DNA of 23,415 nt from an uncultured Elusimicrobium sp. (GCA_937891135.1 CALAFB010000079.1:1-23415); one strand, 5' to 3'. Positions 7,864 to 15,834 are shown, counted from the stretch's first letter. Numbers and translations: made by a program. Notes: generated from the sequence alone by a model not told the origin.

Positions 7864-10338
7864 ATGGAAGAAATTAAAAAATTAACACTTTCTTTGCCTA
7901 CTACCGTGCCGGTGGTGGCTATCCGGGACGTGGTCATGTTTCCGGGGATGAGTTTGCCGCTTTCTGTCACGCGTGAAAAATCCATCGCCGCGGTAGACCT
8001 GGCTTTACGTACGCCGGGCAACTATATTTTGGCGTTATCCCAAAAAGAGGCCGAGCAGGATAATCCCAAAGCGTCGGACCTATATCAATTTGGCGTTCTG
8101 TGCCAAATCACGCAAAATTTGCGGATGCCCAACGGCACCTTAAAAGTATTTTTACAAGGGCTTGTGCGTGCGCGCATTGTAAAATTGGATATAAACCCGG
8201 CTGAAAAATGCTGGTTTGCCCAAGCTGAATATATTGAAGAACCCGAGGAAGATACCCCGGTCGTGCAAGCATTGGTGCGCCAAGTATTGGATAAATTTGA
8301 CGAATATGCCCGCAAATCCCACCGGGCCGCCGTGGAAGGTGTTTCATTTTTGCGCCAAATGGAAGACCCGGCCAAATTGGCGGATACGATTGCGTCCAAT
8401 ATGCTCGTTAAAACGGCCCAGCGGCAGGAAATTTTGGAAGCTGTCAACTTGACCGAACGTTTGGAAAAAGTATTAAAACTTGTTTCATCTGAAATGGAAA
8501 TTGCGCTGTTAGAAGAAAAAATCCAAAACAAAGTCCGTACCCAAATGGAAAAGAACCAAAAAGAGTACTATTTGAACGAGCAAATGAAAGCCATTCAAAA
8601 GGAACTGAGCCAAAAGGACGATTTTCAGAAAGAATTAGATGCCATGCGCGCTAAAATTAAGAAAAACGGCCTGCCGCCGCACGCAGCCGAAGAAGCCAAA
8701 AAAGAAATTGACCGCTTGGCCAAAATGCAGCCGTTCTCACCCGAGGCCACTGTCGCGCGTACCTATTTAGACTGGCTTTTAAATATGCCGTGGAATAAAA
8801 CCACGCAGGACGTGTTGGACCTCAAACACGCCCGCCAAATTTTAGATGAGGACCACTTTGGGTTGGAAAAACCCAAAGAACGCGTGCTGGAATATTTAGC
8901 CGTCAATAAATTAACCAACTCCCTGCGCGGGCCGGTGTTGTGTTTTGCCGGGGCCCCGGGGGTGGGGAAAACGTCGCTTGCCAAGTCTATTGCGCGGGCG
9001 ATTGGACGCAAATTTGTGCGGATGAGTTTAGGCGGCGTGCGCGATGAAAGCGAAATCCGCGGCCACCGCCGCACGTATATTGGCTCTATGCCCGGGCGGA
9101 TTATCCAGGGCATTAGCAAGGCCAAAAGTTCCAACCCGGTTTTCCTGTTAGATGAAATTGACAAAATGGGTTCAGACTGGCGCGGCGATCCGGCAGCCGC
9201 CCTCTTGGAACTCTTAGACCCGGAGCAAAACAAAGAATTTACCGACCACTTTTTAGATGTGCCGTTTGACGTGTCTAACGTAATGTTTATTACTACGGCC
9301 AACTCCCTTTCGTCCATTCCGGTTACGCTGCGCGACCGGTTGGAAATCATTGATTTTGACGGATATACCGAGTACGAAAAACACGACATTGTGGACCATT
9401 ACCTGCTTCCCAAACAGATGAAACTGCACGGGCTTAAAAAAGGGCAGTTAGAAGTGGCCCGCGACGCTGTGGCTCTGTTAATGCGCGATTATGTGCGCGA
9501 AGCCGGCGTGCGTAATTTGGAGCGGGAAATCGGTTCCTTATGCCGCAAAGCCGCCCGCAAAATTGTGGAAGGGGCTAAAAAAATTAAAGTTACCAAGGCT
9601 AATTTGCACGAGTTTTTAGGCGTGCCGAAGTATGCCAATTTTGCTACTGAAGATAACGCCGTAGGCGTTGCCACGGGCCTGGCGTGGACGAGTGTAGGCG
9701 GCGAAACGCTGACTATAGAAGCTACCAAAATCCCGGGCAAAGGCGGCCTTATTTTAACGGGTCAACTAGGCGACGTGATGAAAGAATCCGTCCGGGCCGC
9801 GCTTACGTATGCCCGCAGCCGCGGTTACGGTATGGGCGTAGATTTTGACAAGACGGACTTTCACATTCACTTCCCCGAAGGGGCCGTCCCCAAGGACGGG
9901 CCGTCCGCCGGCGGTGTGATTACCACGGCACTCGTTAGTTTACTGACCGGACTTCCGGTTAAAAAGAAACTAGCTATGACGGGCGAAGTAACTATTACCG
10001 GGCGCATTTTACCCGTGGGGGGGATTAAAGAAAAATTCTTAGCGGCCTACCGCGAAGGTGTCAAAACTATTTTGTACCCGCACACGAACCAAAAAGACGT
10101 GGCCGAAATCCCGGAGCGCGTACGCAAAGAAATGACGCTTATTCCCGTCAAACACATGGACGAAGTACTGCCTTTGGCGTTAGAAGGCTGGGCTACTAAA
10201 AAGGCCGCCCCCGCTGCCAAGCCGGCTGCAAAACCGGTCAAAAAAGCAGTCAAAAAAACGGCTCCAAAGGCTGCTAAGAAACCGGCAAAAAAGGCAGGCC
10301 AAAAAGCCACCCGTCCAACCAAAAAGAAACGGAAATAA
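7864..10338 (+). CDS. lon: Lon ATP-dependent protease with a histone-like basic tail
   Basis: This 824-residue homolog of bacterial LonA degrades misfolded and regulatory proteins in the cytoplasm as a hexameric ring. The N-terminal substrate-binding domain begins VPVVAIRDVVMFPGM. The AAA+ module has Walker A GAPGVGKTS (363-371, Lys369) and Walker B VFLLDEIDK (Asp430-Glu431). The protease domain has KDGPSAG with catalytic Ser681, and GGIKEK with Lys722, close to the E. coli dyad 679/722. The odd part is the C-terminus: from about residue 778 to the end a 46-residue run of Lys, Ala and Pro (for example KPVKKAVKKTAPKAAKK) follows the normal end of the family. Such tails resemble histone H1 and could bind nucleic acid or polyanions; this is inference. 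AGGGGG precedes the ATG. Confidence 0.98.
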   Translation: MEEIKKLTLSLPTTVPVVAIRDVVMFPGMSLPLSVTREKSIAAVDLALRTPGNYILALSQKEAEQDNPKASDLYQFGVLCQITQNLRMPNGTLKVFLQGLVRARIVKLDINPAEKCWFAQAEYIEEPEEDTPVVQALVRQVLDKFDEYARKSHRAAVEGVSFLRQMEDPAKLADTIASNMLVKTAQRQEILEAVNLTERLEKVLKLVSSEMEIALLEEKIQNKVRTQMEKNQKEYYLNEQMKAIQKELSQKDDFQKELDAMRAKIKKNGLPPHAAEEAKKEIDRLAKMQPFSPEATVARTYLDWLLNMPWNKTTQDVLDLKHARQILDEDHFGLEKPKERVLEYLAVNKLTNSLRGPVLCFAGAPGVGKTSLAKSIARAIGRKFVRMSLGGVRDESEIRGHRRTYIGSMPGRIIQGISKAKSSNPVFLLDEIDKMGSDWRGDPAAALLELLDPEQNKEFTDHFLDVPFDVSNVMFITTANSLSSIPVTLRDRLEIIDFDGYTEYEKHDIVDHYLLPKQMKLHGLKKGQLEVARDAVALLMRDYVREAGVRNLEREIGSLCRKAARKIVEGAKKIKVTKANLHEFLGVPKYANFATEDNAVGVATGLAWTSVGGETLTIEATKIPGKGGLILTGQLGDVMKESVRAALTYARSRGYGMGVDFDKTDFHIHFPEGAVPKDGPSAGGVITTALVSLLTGLPVKKKLAMTGEVTITGRILPVGGIKEKFLAAYREGVKTILYPHTNQKDVAEIPERVRKEMTLIPVKHMDEVLPLALEGWATKKAAPAAKPAAKPVKKAVKKTAPKAAKKPAKKAGQKATRPTKKKRK

Positions 10339-10356
10339 ATTTTCCTCGTTTTCTAA

Positions 10357-10400
10357 AACTTCCGTCCTGCAATCGTATCTTGCAGGGCGGAAGTTTTTTT
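10357..10400 (+). terminator. Intrinsic terminator of lon
   Basis: AACTTCCGTCCTGCAA (10357-10372) pairs with TTGCAGGGCGGAAGTT (10380-10395) over 16 positions with one G-U, and seven T follow. Its descending arm doubles as the -35 region of the next promoter. Confidence 0.95.
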
Positions 10401-10408
10401 ATTATACT
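10380..10408 (+). promoter_or_regulatory. Promoter of pilin leader copy B
   Basis: TATACT (10403-10408) has TTGCAG (10380-10385) 17 nt upstream. The surrounding TTATTATACTAT and TACAATTTTAT are almost identical to the promoter region of leader copy D, so this position is conserved between cassettes. The -35 lies inside the lon terminator. Confidence 0.65.
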
Positions 10409-10414
10409 ATTAGT

Positions 10415-10628
10415 ACAATTTTATCTGTTTTTGGAATCGTATCGTAAGGGGTACGGGTAACCCAAAAGGGTTTCATTCTACGCCAAAAATAGCCACTAAA
10501 GACACAAGATAACGGACCTTCGAACTCCGTTATTTTGTGTCAAGTGCTTTTGTGCTTATGCAAGAGCAGCGGCTATTATGCTTGGGGACCGTAGAATGAA
10601 CTTAGGTATAGTTGCCGTCTTTTTATAC
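10415..10628 (+). ncRNA. Pilin leader RNA element, copy B
   Basis: This structured leader lies between the promoter and the ribosome site of a broken prepilin. Helices seen by eye: P1 CTGTTTTTGG (10425-10434) with CCAAAAATAG (10483-10492); H1 CGTATC/GGTACG (10438-10455); H2 AACCC/GGGTT (10459-10472); P3 TTCATTCTACG (10472-10482) with CGTAGAATGAA (10590-10600), 11 bp; P2 TAGCC (10490-10494) with GGCTA (10571-10575); P4, a long hairpin at 10501-10541 with CCTTCGAA in its loop; P5 GCTTTTG/CAAGAGC (10546-10567). P1 and P3 are interleaved, a pseudoknot. The 3' end carries GCCGTCTTTTT (10614-10624), inside an alternative AGGTATA/TATACCT hairpin. The function is unknown; cis-regulation of pilins is the likely role. 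I do not recognise a characterised RNA class. Confidence 0.75.
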
Positions 10629-10748
10629 CTTCAGAGAAATTGCAACTTAACTAGTAAGGAGTTATAACATGAAAACCAATCACACCCGGCGGGGTAAAAC
10701 GCAAAAAGAAGGTACAGTCAAGAATAAATATGGTCTTAGCAAGTGGTT

Positions 10749-10798
10749 TCCCTCTCCCCTTGAGGGAGAGGATGGCACAAAGTGCCAGGTGAGGGGGT
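10749..10798 (+). repeat. Compound palindromic repeat (CCCTCTCCCC...GGTGAGGGGG)
   Basis: Three nested palindromes are visible: CCTCTCCC (10751-10758) with GGGAGAGG (10764-10771), TGGCAC (10773-10778) with GTGCCA (10782-10787), and the outer CCCTCTCCCC with GGTGAGGGGG. It looks like a dispersed repeat, translated here as PSPLEGEDG. From memory, this pattern is widespread in bacterial genomes. Confidence 0.7.
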
Positions 10799-10857
10799 TC
10801 TGTGTAGGTCAGGCATTACCAGACAATTCCCTAAAAGGGCATCTCATAAAAAACAAG

Positions 10858-10887
10858 GTCATCCTGAACTTGTTTCAGGATCTCATC
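10858..10887 (+). repeat. Palindromic repeat, GTCATCCTGAA...TTCAGGATCTC
   Basis: ATCCTGAA (10861-10868) and TTCAGGAT (10874-10881) are perfect arms around a 5-nt loop, with GTC before and CTC after. The outer words match the repeats in prepilin A (153-188 and 249-280), so this is probably a variant of the same family. Confidence 0.7.
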
Positions 10888-10934
10888 TTTGTTGAAGTTG
10901 TTGTTTGGCCGTTGTCGTTTAAAACGTCCGTTAC

Positions 10935-10962
10935 TTGACTTGTTTTTTTTTTTTGGTAAATT
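10935..10962 (+). promoter_or_regulatory. Candidate promoter for the prepilin at 11010
   Basis: TTGACT (10935-10940), a 16-nt spacer with a 12-T run, and TAAATT (10957-10962) lie 48 nt before the ATG. This pilin would therefore be expressed without the structured leader element, unlike pilins C, D and E. Confidence 0.45.
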
Positions 10963-11009
10963 TGAGGTATAAAGAAAAATAAATCTGTATAAATGGAGGA
11001 GTACGTGGT

Positions 11010-11567
11010 ATGAAAGAAAGTTGTTTTAAAAGCCTGTTTTGCGCGAAAGCGGGCTTTACGTTAATCGAATTGTTAGTCGTGGTGTTAATTATTGGTATCT
11101 TGGCGGCGGTAGCGTTGCCGCAGTACCAAAAAGCGGTGGAAAAATCACGTATTGCTACCGCTTTGACGGTCATAGAAAGCATTAAAAAAAGTATGGATGT
11201 ATGGCGATTGGAAAACGGAAATCCTAAAACAATGGATTATTTTTTGTGGCCTGATTCCTTTGTTGAGAATGATGATGAGCGTAAAGCAGAATCCACTGTG
11301 GAGGTACGGAATGGATTGGACTGTTCTGGTGAGGCATGTACGGATGGTACCTTTGTATATTATGCTTCTTGTAGTAACTCTGATTGTGGTCTATCGATTT
11401 ATAGAGGATGGGAAGCAGTCAATGAAGAGAGCGGTTATAATCTACAGGTTGTTCGTAAGGTTTCCTCAAATAAATGGGAACATAGATGTTTGTATTTTGA
11501 CGCTTCCGGAGAGCGTGCATGCAATACCTTGCAAGGTCAAGGCAATTGGACGATAGAAGCTAATTAG
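11010..11567 (+). CDS. Type IV pilin-like prepilin B
   Basis: This 185-residue prepilin has a 15-residue propeptide, predicted cleavage in AKAG|FTLIEL, and Glu20 as the mature Glu5. The hydrophobic helix and LPQYQKAVEKSR are shared with the other prepilins here. The head domain is unlike theirs and has six cysteines (GLDCSGEAC, ASCSNSDC, HRCLYF, RACNTL), which suggests disulfides in the exported pilin. GGAGGA precedes the ATG by about 12 nt. It follows a remnant prepilin start and its repeats. Its own promoter candidate is nearby, but read-through from the leader-element promoter is possible. The pilin family is clear; whether it is a major pilin, minor pilin or pseudopilin is not. Confidence 0.9.
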   Translation: MKESCFKSLFCAKAGFTLIELLVVVLIIGILAAVALPQYQKAVEKSRIATALTVIESIKKSMDVWRLENGNPKTMDYFLWPDSFVENDDERKAESTVEVRNGLDCSGEACTDGTFVYYASCSNSDCGLSIYRGWEAVNEESGYNLQVVRKVSSNKWEHRCLYFDASGERACNTLQGQGNWTIEAN

Positions 11568-11578
11568 TCATTAATTAT

Positions 11579-11620
11579 ACCCCCTGAGCTGCAACACCAC
11601 TTACGCGGATTCAGGGGGTT
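11579..11620. terminator. Hairpin between convergent genes
   Basis: CCCCCTGA (11580-11587) pairs with TCAGGGGG (11611-11618) around a 23-nt loop. It lies between the stop of prepilin B and the convergent acyltransferase gene. There is no clear U-tract. Confidence 0.5.
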
Positions 11621-11650
11621 AAAATTTCTAGGTAGTATGGCTTTTACGCC

Positions 11651-12334
11651 TTACCCTTTCGTACAATCGAAATGCACGCCGTTGCAAAATAGTTCACTGG
11701 CGTCACTGCAGCGGTTTAACTCGGCCTGTAACTCTTTAGCCGCGCGCGGGAAATCGGCTTCCTCTTTTACCCATATTGCTTTGCCGTAGGTTAGCGCGGT
11801 TTTGCCAAACGGCAGTGGCACACGCATTTTATCCCACGAGCCCGCCTTGAATTTGTGTGATAATGCCGTGCCTACCGGGATAATCGGCAGCCCGGTTTTT
11901 TTGGCTAGGAACAAAATGCCGGGTTGTACGGTGTAAATCGGTCCGCGCGGGCCGTCGGGCGTAAGCATAGGGCGGTATCCTTTGCGCATGGCTTGCAATA
12001 GTTTAATGAGTGCCCGCGCTCCGCCGCGCGTGGTGGAGCCGCGTACGGCTTCCATCCCAAAGTGCGGCAGTACGCGTGCAATGTATTCCCCGTCGGAAGA
12101 TTGGCTGATTAAGGGGGCAATTTTCTGCCCGCGGTAGGGGTATAGCAAGAAAAGTTGTTGGTTGTGCCAGGCCGCATAAATAAAACTTTGGTTGCTTTCT
12201 TCCAACGCCTTGGCCTCGTCGGTCTTAAACCAATAAATGCGGGTCGTCCATCCTAAAAACAGCGTATACCACCAGGCCAGCGTAGAGCCCAGGGTATGTT
12301 TCCAAGAGGACGGTTGTGGCTGTGTGTGGTGCAT
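11651..12334 (-). CDS. DUF374-type lysophospholipid acyltransferase family protein
   Basis: This 227-residue protein has a hydrophobic N-terminal segment (about 18-36, LAWWYTLFLGW) and the DUF374/LPLAT pattern: AAWHNQQ with His57 in the acyltransferase HX4 block, SQSSDGE (78-83), VRGSTTRGG (97-105) and TPDGPRGP (125-132), followed by LAKKTGLPIIPVG. Relatives are inner-membrane acyltransferases linked to lipid A or phospholipid acylation; the substrate here cannot be read from sequence. Its ATG overlaps the stop of the upstream gene by one base (TAATG), so the two are translationally coupled. GAAAGGG upstream can serve as ribosome site. Confidence 0.88.
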   Translation of the reverse strand: MHHTQPQPSSWKHTLGSTLAWWYTLFLGWTTRIYWFKTDEAKALEESNQSFIYAAWHNQQLFLLYPYRGQKIAPLISQSSDGEYIARVLPHFGMEAVRGSTTRGGARALIKLLQAMRKGYRPMLTPDGPRGPIYTVQPGILFLAKKTGLPIIPVGTALSHKFKAGSWDKMRVPLPFGKTALTYGKAIWVKEEADFPRAAKELQAELNRCSDASELFCNGVHFDCTKG

Positions 12335-12969
12335 TATCTTTTCCCTTTCTTTTTAGCTTTTTGCCACGGTACAAAAAACACCGCCGTATAGACGGGAAGC
12401 AGCGTGCCGTCTTGTGCTTGTGAAACGTCAATTTTTTGTGCGTTTAAGTGTGGCAAAATCATGGGCAGGGCTTTGTCTGCCAGTGTTTTTTCCAGCCGTG
12501 CGGCCTCGCGCAGCATTTTAGGCGCGCCGGCTGCCCCAAACGGGGGGAGATACACAAATTGCAGTTCCAGGGCCTCACATTCTTCTTTTTCGGCCTGTTC
12601 TTTAATTAAGTCGTTTACAAATAATATGGCTGTTTTTAAAAATTCTAAAATTACGGTTACGGCTGCGGTACGTTTGTCGTCGTTGGAGAGAGTGGACAAA
12701 TATGAGGTAAGTTTGTCGCCCAGTGTTACTGCACAGGCGGAAAACATTTCTTTGTGGATAATGCTTTTATCGTCCAGTTCCCAGTGGGCGTCTTGGTTAA
12801 ACTCGTACACGACGCCGGGGTCAATTTGCTTAAAAATTTCTGTAATAAACGCAGATACTTCTTGTTGGTTTTGAAAACCTGCCCGGCGAAGTAGCGGTAA
12901 TTCGCGCATGAGTCTATTTAAAATCTCACGCGAGCGGGACGTAATTTTAAAGCGTTTAATTTTGCGCAT
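12334..12969 (-). CDS. Conserved-looking hypothetical protein, 211 residues
   Basis: I do not recognise the family. The protein begins with a basic stretch (RKIKRFKITSRSR). It is then mostly helical-looking and soluble, with a long Ala/Leu/Glu central part (about 85-150), and it ends in a strongly basic tail (WQKAKKKGKR). No signal peptide, membrane segment or enzyme motif is visible. It overlaps the acyltransferase gene by one base, so the two are co-transcribed and may share an envelope-lipid role; this is only context. The ATG at 12969 has no Shine-Dalgarno. TTTACA, an 18-nt spacer and TATACA end 2 nt before it, so either the message is leaderless or the true start is Met21 (12909). Confidence 0.65.
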   Translation of the reverse strand: MRKIKRFKITSRSREILNRLMRELPLLRRAGFQNQQEVSAFITEIFKQIDPGVVYEFNQDAHWELDDKSIIHKEMFSACAVTLGDKLTSYLSTLSNDDKRTAAVTVILEFLKTAILFVNDLIKEQAEKEECEALELQFVYLPPFGAAGAPKMLREAARLEKTLADKALPMILPHLNAQKIDVSQAQDGTLLPVYTAVFFVPWQKAKKKGKR

Positions 12970-13035
12970 AGTGTATAGGGTTGTTCCAAATAACTTGTAA
13001 AATGACCCAACAGATCATTTTATAAATCATCCGAA

Positions 13036-13062
13036 ACGGAGCCCCGGATGGCGGGGCTCCGT
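13036..13062 (-). terminator. Intrinsic terminator of yajC-secD-secF
   Basis: ACGGAGCCCCG (13036-13046) and CGGGGCTCCGT (13052-13062) form a perfect 11-bp stem with a 5-nt loop just after the secF stop. On the minus strand a short TTT follows. Confidence 0.8.
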
Positions 13063-13070
13063 TCAAAAAC

Positions 13071-14081
13071 TTATCTGCGGTTGCGGCGTTTTTTTCGGCG
13101 GGGATTTTCATCCGAAATAGCCCGCTTGGCCGCACGGTACGCAGTAGCCATTTCTTGGGCTTCACTGCGCTGTTGGTGCGCCGAGTGTTCGGTACCGTCG
13201 TGGTATTCACCGTGGCTCCAGGTGTAGACGAGCGGCGTGGTCAGAGCAATGGTACTGTATACGCCCGAGATACACCCAATCAGCATTGCAAACGCGAACG
13301 AATTAATAACCTCTCCGCCGAAGAAATACAACACGCACAGGGCAAATAACACCGTTAGCGTGGTAATCACGGTACGGGAGAGCGTTTCGTTAATAGACAG
13401 GTTGATTAAATCGCCAAAACTGATTTTAGGATGTAATCGTTTGTTTTCGCGCATGCGGTCAAAAATAACAATCGTATCGTTAATCGAGAACCCGGCCACC
13501 GTTAAGAAAGCCGCCACGACCACGAGGTCAATTTCCCGCTGCGTAAAGCTAAATGCTACCGCCATTAAGAACAAATCGTGGAATAAGGCCACAACGCCCG
13601 AGATACCCCACAAAATGTTACTAAAGCGGAACGCCACGTAAATGATGATAAACACCATAGACAGTAAGATAGACAGCAACGCGCGTTTGGTCATATCCGC
13701 GCCCACGGCCGGCCCTACGGAGTTGGTTTGCAACACCGTGTACGGCACGTTCAAACTATCTAGCGCGTGGGTAATGCGTCCTTGCACTACACCTACTTCG
13801 TTAGAAGTGCTTTTCTCGCTAATGGCAAACGAATTATCGCCAAATGATTGTAGTTCGGAATTGGCCCCGGTCGCGGTTAAGGCCGCGCGTACTTGGGCCA
13901 TTTCTACGGGTGCATGAAACTGTACCTGCACCATGGTGCCGCCGGTAAAATCAATCCCCATGTTAAATCCTTTCAACCAAAAGCAAATTACGCCTACAAC
14001 AAGCAGTAATCCAAACAGCGTAAAATATACTTTGCGGTATTTTAGGAAATCAATGTGTGTTTTAGGTAACAAATGCATCAT
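13071..14081 (-). CDS. secF: Protein translocase subunit SecF
   Basis: SecF (336 residues) works with SecD to pull exported proteins through SecYEG using the proton motive force. The first membrane segment is at about 19-35, then comes the signature GIDFTGGT (42-49), then a periplasmic domain and five membrane segments from about residue 130. FSINDTIVIFDRMREN (about 193-208) is the characteristic SecF motif. The C-terminus carries an unusually basic cytoplasmic tail (NPRRKKRRNRR). The stop of secD is inside the ATGA at this start, and AAGGAG lies 8 nt upstream, so the genes are coupled. The second Met, one codon on, is an equally possible start. SecF would help export the many prepilins and the lipoprotein in this window. 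Confidence 0.97.
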   Translation of the reverse strand: MMHLLPKTHIDFLKYRKVYFTLFGLLLVVGVICFWLKGFNMGIDFTGGTMVQVQFHAPVEMAQVRAALTATGANSELQSFGDNSFAISEKSTSNEVGVVQGRITHALDSLNVPYTVLQTNSVGPAVGADMTKRALLSILLSMVFIIIYVAFRFSNILWGISGVVALFHDLFLMAVAFSFTQREIDLVVVAAFLTVAGFSINDTIVIFDRMRENKRLHPKISFGDLINLSINETLSRTVITTLTVLFALCVLYFFGGEVINSFAFAMLIGCISGVYSTIALTTPLVYTWSHGEYHDGTEHSAHQQRSEAQEMATAYRAAKRAISDENPRRKKRRNRR

Positions 14082-15493
14082 AAGCTGATCTCCTTGGTGT
14101 TAGAAGTTAAAATCAGTTCATAAATTGCGCGCGTGACAAACACGGCAGTAAACAAACTGACGGCTAAGCCGATAATCAAGGTAACGGCAAACCCTTTCAC
14201 AGGCCCGGTACCAAACTGCAACAGACACGCGCCCACAATAATGGTAGTAATGTTGGAGTCAAAAATCGCACTCCACGCTTTATCATACCCCAGGTGGATA
14301 ATTTCGTGCACCGGTTTACCTAAGAGTTTTTCTTCGCGCATACGTTCAATAATCAGCACGTTGGCATCAATAGCCATGGCTAACGACAAAATCATACCCG
14401 CAATACCGGGCAGCGTCAGCGTGGCCGAGAAATAACTCATCACGGCTAAAAGCAAGATGAAGTTGAGTACTAGCGCAATATCGGCAATAAACCCGGCTGC
14501 TTTGTAGTATACCAGCATAAACAGCAAGATAATTACAAACGCAATGCCCGAGGCGGACAAGCCGGACTTAATAGAATCTTCCCCTAACGTCGGCCCGATG
14601 GTTTTCTTTTCTATGACGCGCACCGGGGCAGGCAACGCACCGGCTTTTAAGACAATGGCCAAGCTGCGTGCTTCTTCGGGCGTAAAGTGCCCGGTAATGC
14701 GCCCTTCGCGCGTAATGCGGGATTGAATCGTCGGTGCCGATTGTACCGTATTATCTAATACAATGGCTAATTGTTTTTGTAAATTGCTGCCGGTTAATTT
14801 GCCGAATTTTTGGCTGCCTTCCGTGTTAAAGCGGAACGTAACAGCCGGGTAGCCGTTTTCATCCATCATTACCACGCGGGCATCTTCCAAATCGGCCCCG
14901 GTTACTTCGGCCGTTGCGCTGACGAGCAGCGGGCTGCCTTCTTTGTTGCGCATAATTTGGTAGCCTTCCGGTACGAGTTTGGCAATTTCAGGGGCCAGGT
15001 TCCCGTCGTCATCAAACGGGTTGGCCGTTTCTTCCAATTTTGCAAATGCGGCTTGGGCAGCGGATGGATCGTTTTTCACAATGCGAAATTCCAACATAGC
15101 GGTTTTGCCGATGAGTTCTTCGGCACGTTGCGGGTTGGAAACACCCGGCAGCTGCACCATAATCCATTTATCGCCTTGTTTGGTAATAGACGTTTCCGCC
15201 ACGCCGTATTGGTCAATGCGGTTGCGGATAATTTCAATCGCGCGGGACATGGCTTCATGCAGCGGCTCGTTGCCCGGCAGTTTGGATACGTCTAATTCTA
15301 AGAGTAGGCTGGACCCGCCGCGCAAATCAAGCCCTAAGTTTAAAATGCGTTTGGGACGTTCGCCGAGGGTGTCTAATTTTTCCCGCTCGGCTAGTGGTTT
15401 AGAATACCACGTATAGTTTGGGTAAATAAGGACTACCGCCCCGACGAGTACCGCCAGGATAAGCCCCCATTTTACGGCTAATTTATTGGACAT
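14078..15493 (-). CDS. secD: Protein translocase subunit SecD
   Basis: SecD (471 residues) is shorter than the E. coli protein but within the range of other phyla. It has an N-terminal membrane segment (9-25), GLDLRGGSSLLLELD (54-68) at the start of periplasmic domain P1, the P1 head with ITGHFTPEEARSLAIVL, and five membrane segments from about residue 305. These contain TIGPTLGEDSIKSGL and IDANVLIIERMREE, the SecD proton-path region. The ATG follows the yajC stop directly (TAAATG), with AAAGGAGG upstream. It overlaps secF by 4 bases. The order yajC-secD-secF is the usual one. Confidence 0.97.
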   Translation of the reverse strand: MSNKLAVKWGLILAVLVGAVVLIYPNYTWYSKPLAEREKLDTLGERPKRILNLGLDLRGGSSLLLELDVSKLPGNEPLHEAMSRAIEIIRNRIDQYGVAETSITKQGDKWIMVQLPGVSNPQRAEELIGKTAMLEFRIVKNDPSAAQAAFAKLEETANPFDDDGNLAPEIAKLVPEGYQIMRNKEGSPLLVSATAEVTGADLEDARVVMMDENGYPAVTFRFNTEGSQKFGKLTGSNLQKQLAIVLDNTVQSAPTIQSRITREGRITGHFTPEEARSLAIVLKAGALPAPVRVIEKKTIGPTLGEDSIKSGLSASGIAFVIILLFMLVYYKAAGFIADIALVLNFILLLAVMSYFSATLTLPGIAGMILSLAMAIDANVLIIERMREEKLLGKPVHEIIHLGYDKAWSAIFDSNITTIIVGACLLQFGTGPVKGFAVTLIIGLAVSLFTAVFVTRAIYELILTSNTKEISL

Positions 15494-15808
15494 TTATTTC
15501 TTGCCTCCTTTTGTGGCCGCAGCGGTGCGGTCGGTTAAAAATCCGGCGATGGCGGTTTTGAGCACGGTTAGTTTCACGTTTTCGGCCACTTTTACTTCTA
15601 GGGCCTCATCCTTAAAACCAACGACGGTGCCAATGATCCCGCTTGCCAAAATAATTTGATCTCCTTTTTGTAAGGCGTCCACTTTAGTTTTAAGTTCTTG
15701 CTCGCGTTTTTTTTGGCTGCGCGCCGGTAAAAAAATCATTACAAACGCAAAAGCCAAGAGCAGGAACCAAATAAAACTGGAACCTTGTGCAGCTGTGTTC
15801 ATAAACAT
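15494..15808 (-). CDS. yajC: Sec translocon accessory protein YajC
   Basis: This 104-residue protein has one membrane segment (about 11-28, ending in FLPARSQKKREQE) and a small cytoplasmic domain with LQKGDQIILASGIIGTVVG, the YajC signature. It forms an accessory complex with SecDF. It is the first gene of the operon, has a strong ribosome site (GGAGGA) and ends in a Lys/Gly-rich tail. The alternative start at Met3 is equally possible. Confidence 0.96.
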   Translation of the reverse strand: MFMNTAAQGSSFIWFLLLAFAFVMIFLPARSQKKREQELKTKVDALQKGDQIILASGIIGTVVGFKDEALEVKVAENVKLTVLKTAIAGFLTDRTAAATKGGKK

Positions 15809-15834
15809 CCTCCTAATAATTTAAATACCCTATT

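Larger units (their letters stand above)
10669..10938 (+). pseudogene. Remnant prepilin start invaded by palindromic repeats
   Basis: The frame opens with a good ribosome site (AAGGAG) and codes for MKTNHTRRGKTQK. This matches the propeptide start of prepilins D (KNTRRGKTQ) and E (ENTRRGKTQ), and the DNA ACCCGGCGGGGTAAAACGCA is identical in all three. After about residue 14 the match ends. The remaining 75 codons run through two palindromic repeat sequences and stop at 10938 without any FTLIE pilin motif. I read it as a prepilin gene whose body was lost or replaced, leaving promoter, leader element and first codons. It could also act as a short leader peptide upstream of the intact pilin at 11010. 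A functional 89-residue protein is unlikely. Confidence 0.65.

Noticed and set aside
10425..10628. Leader element as a known cyclic-di-GMP (GEMM) riboswitch
   Set aside because: A pilin context suggests it, but the GEMM conserved core and its two-hairpin layout are not present; the helices seen here are different and about twice as long.
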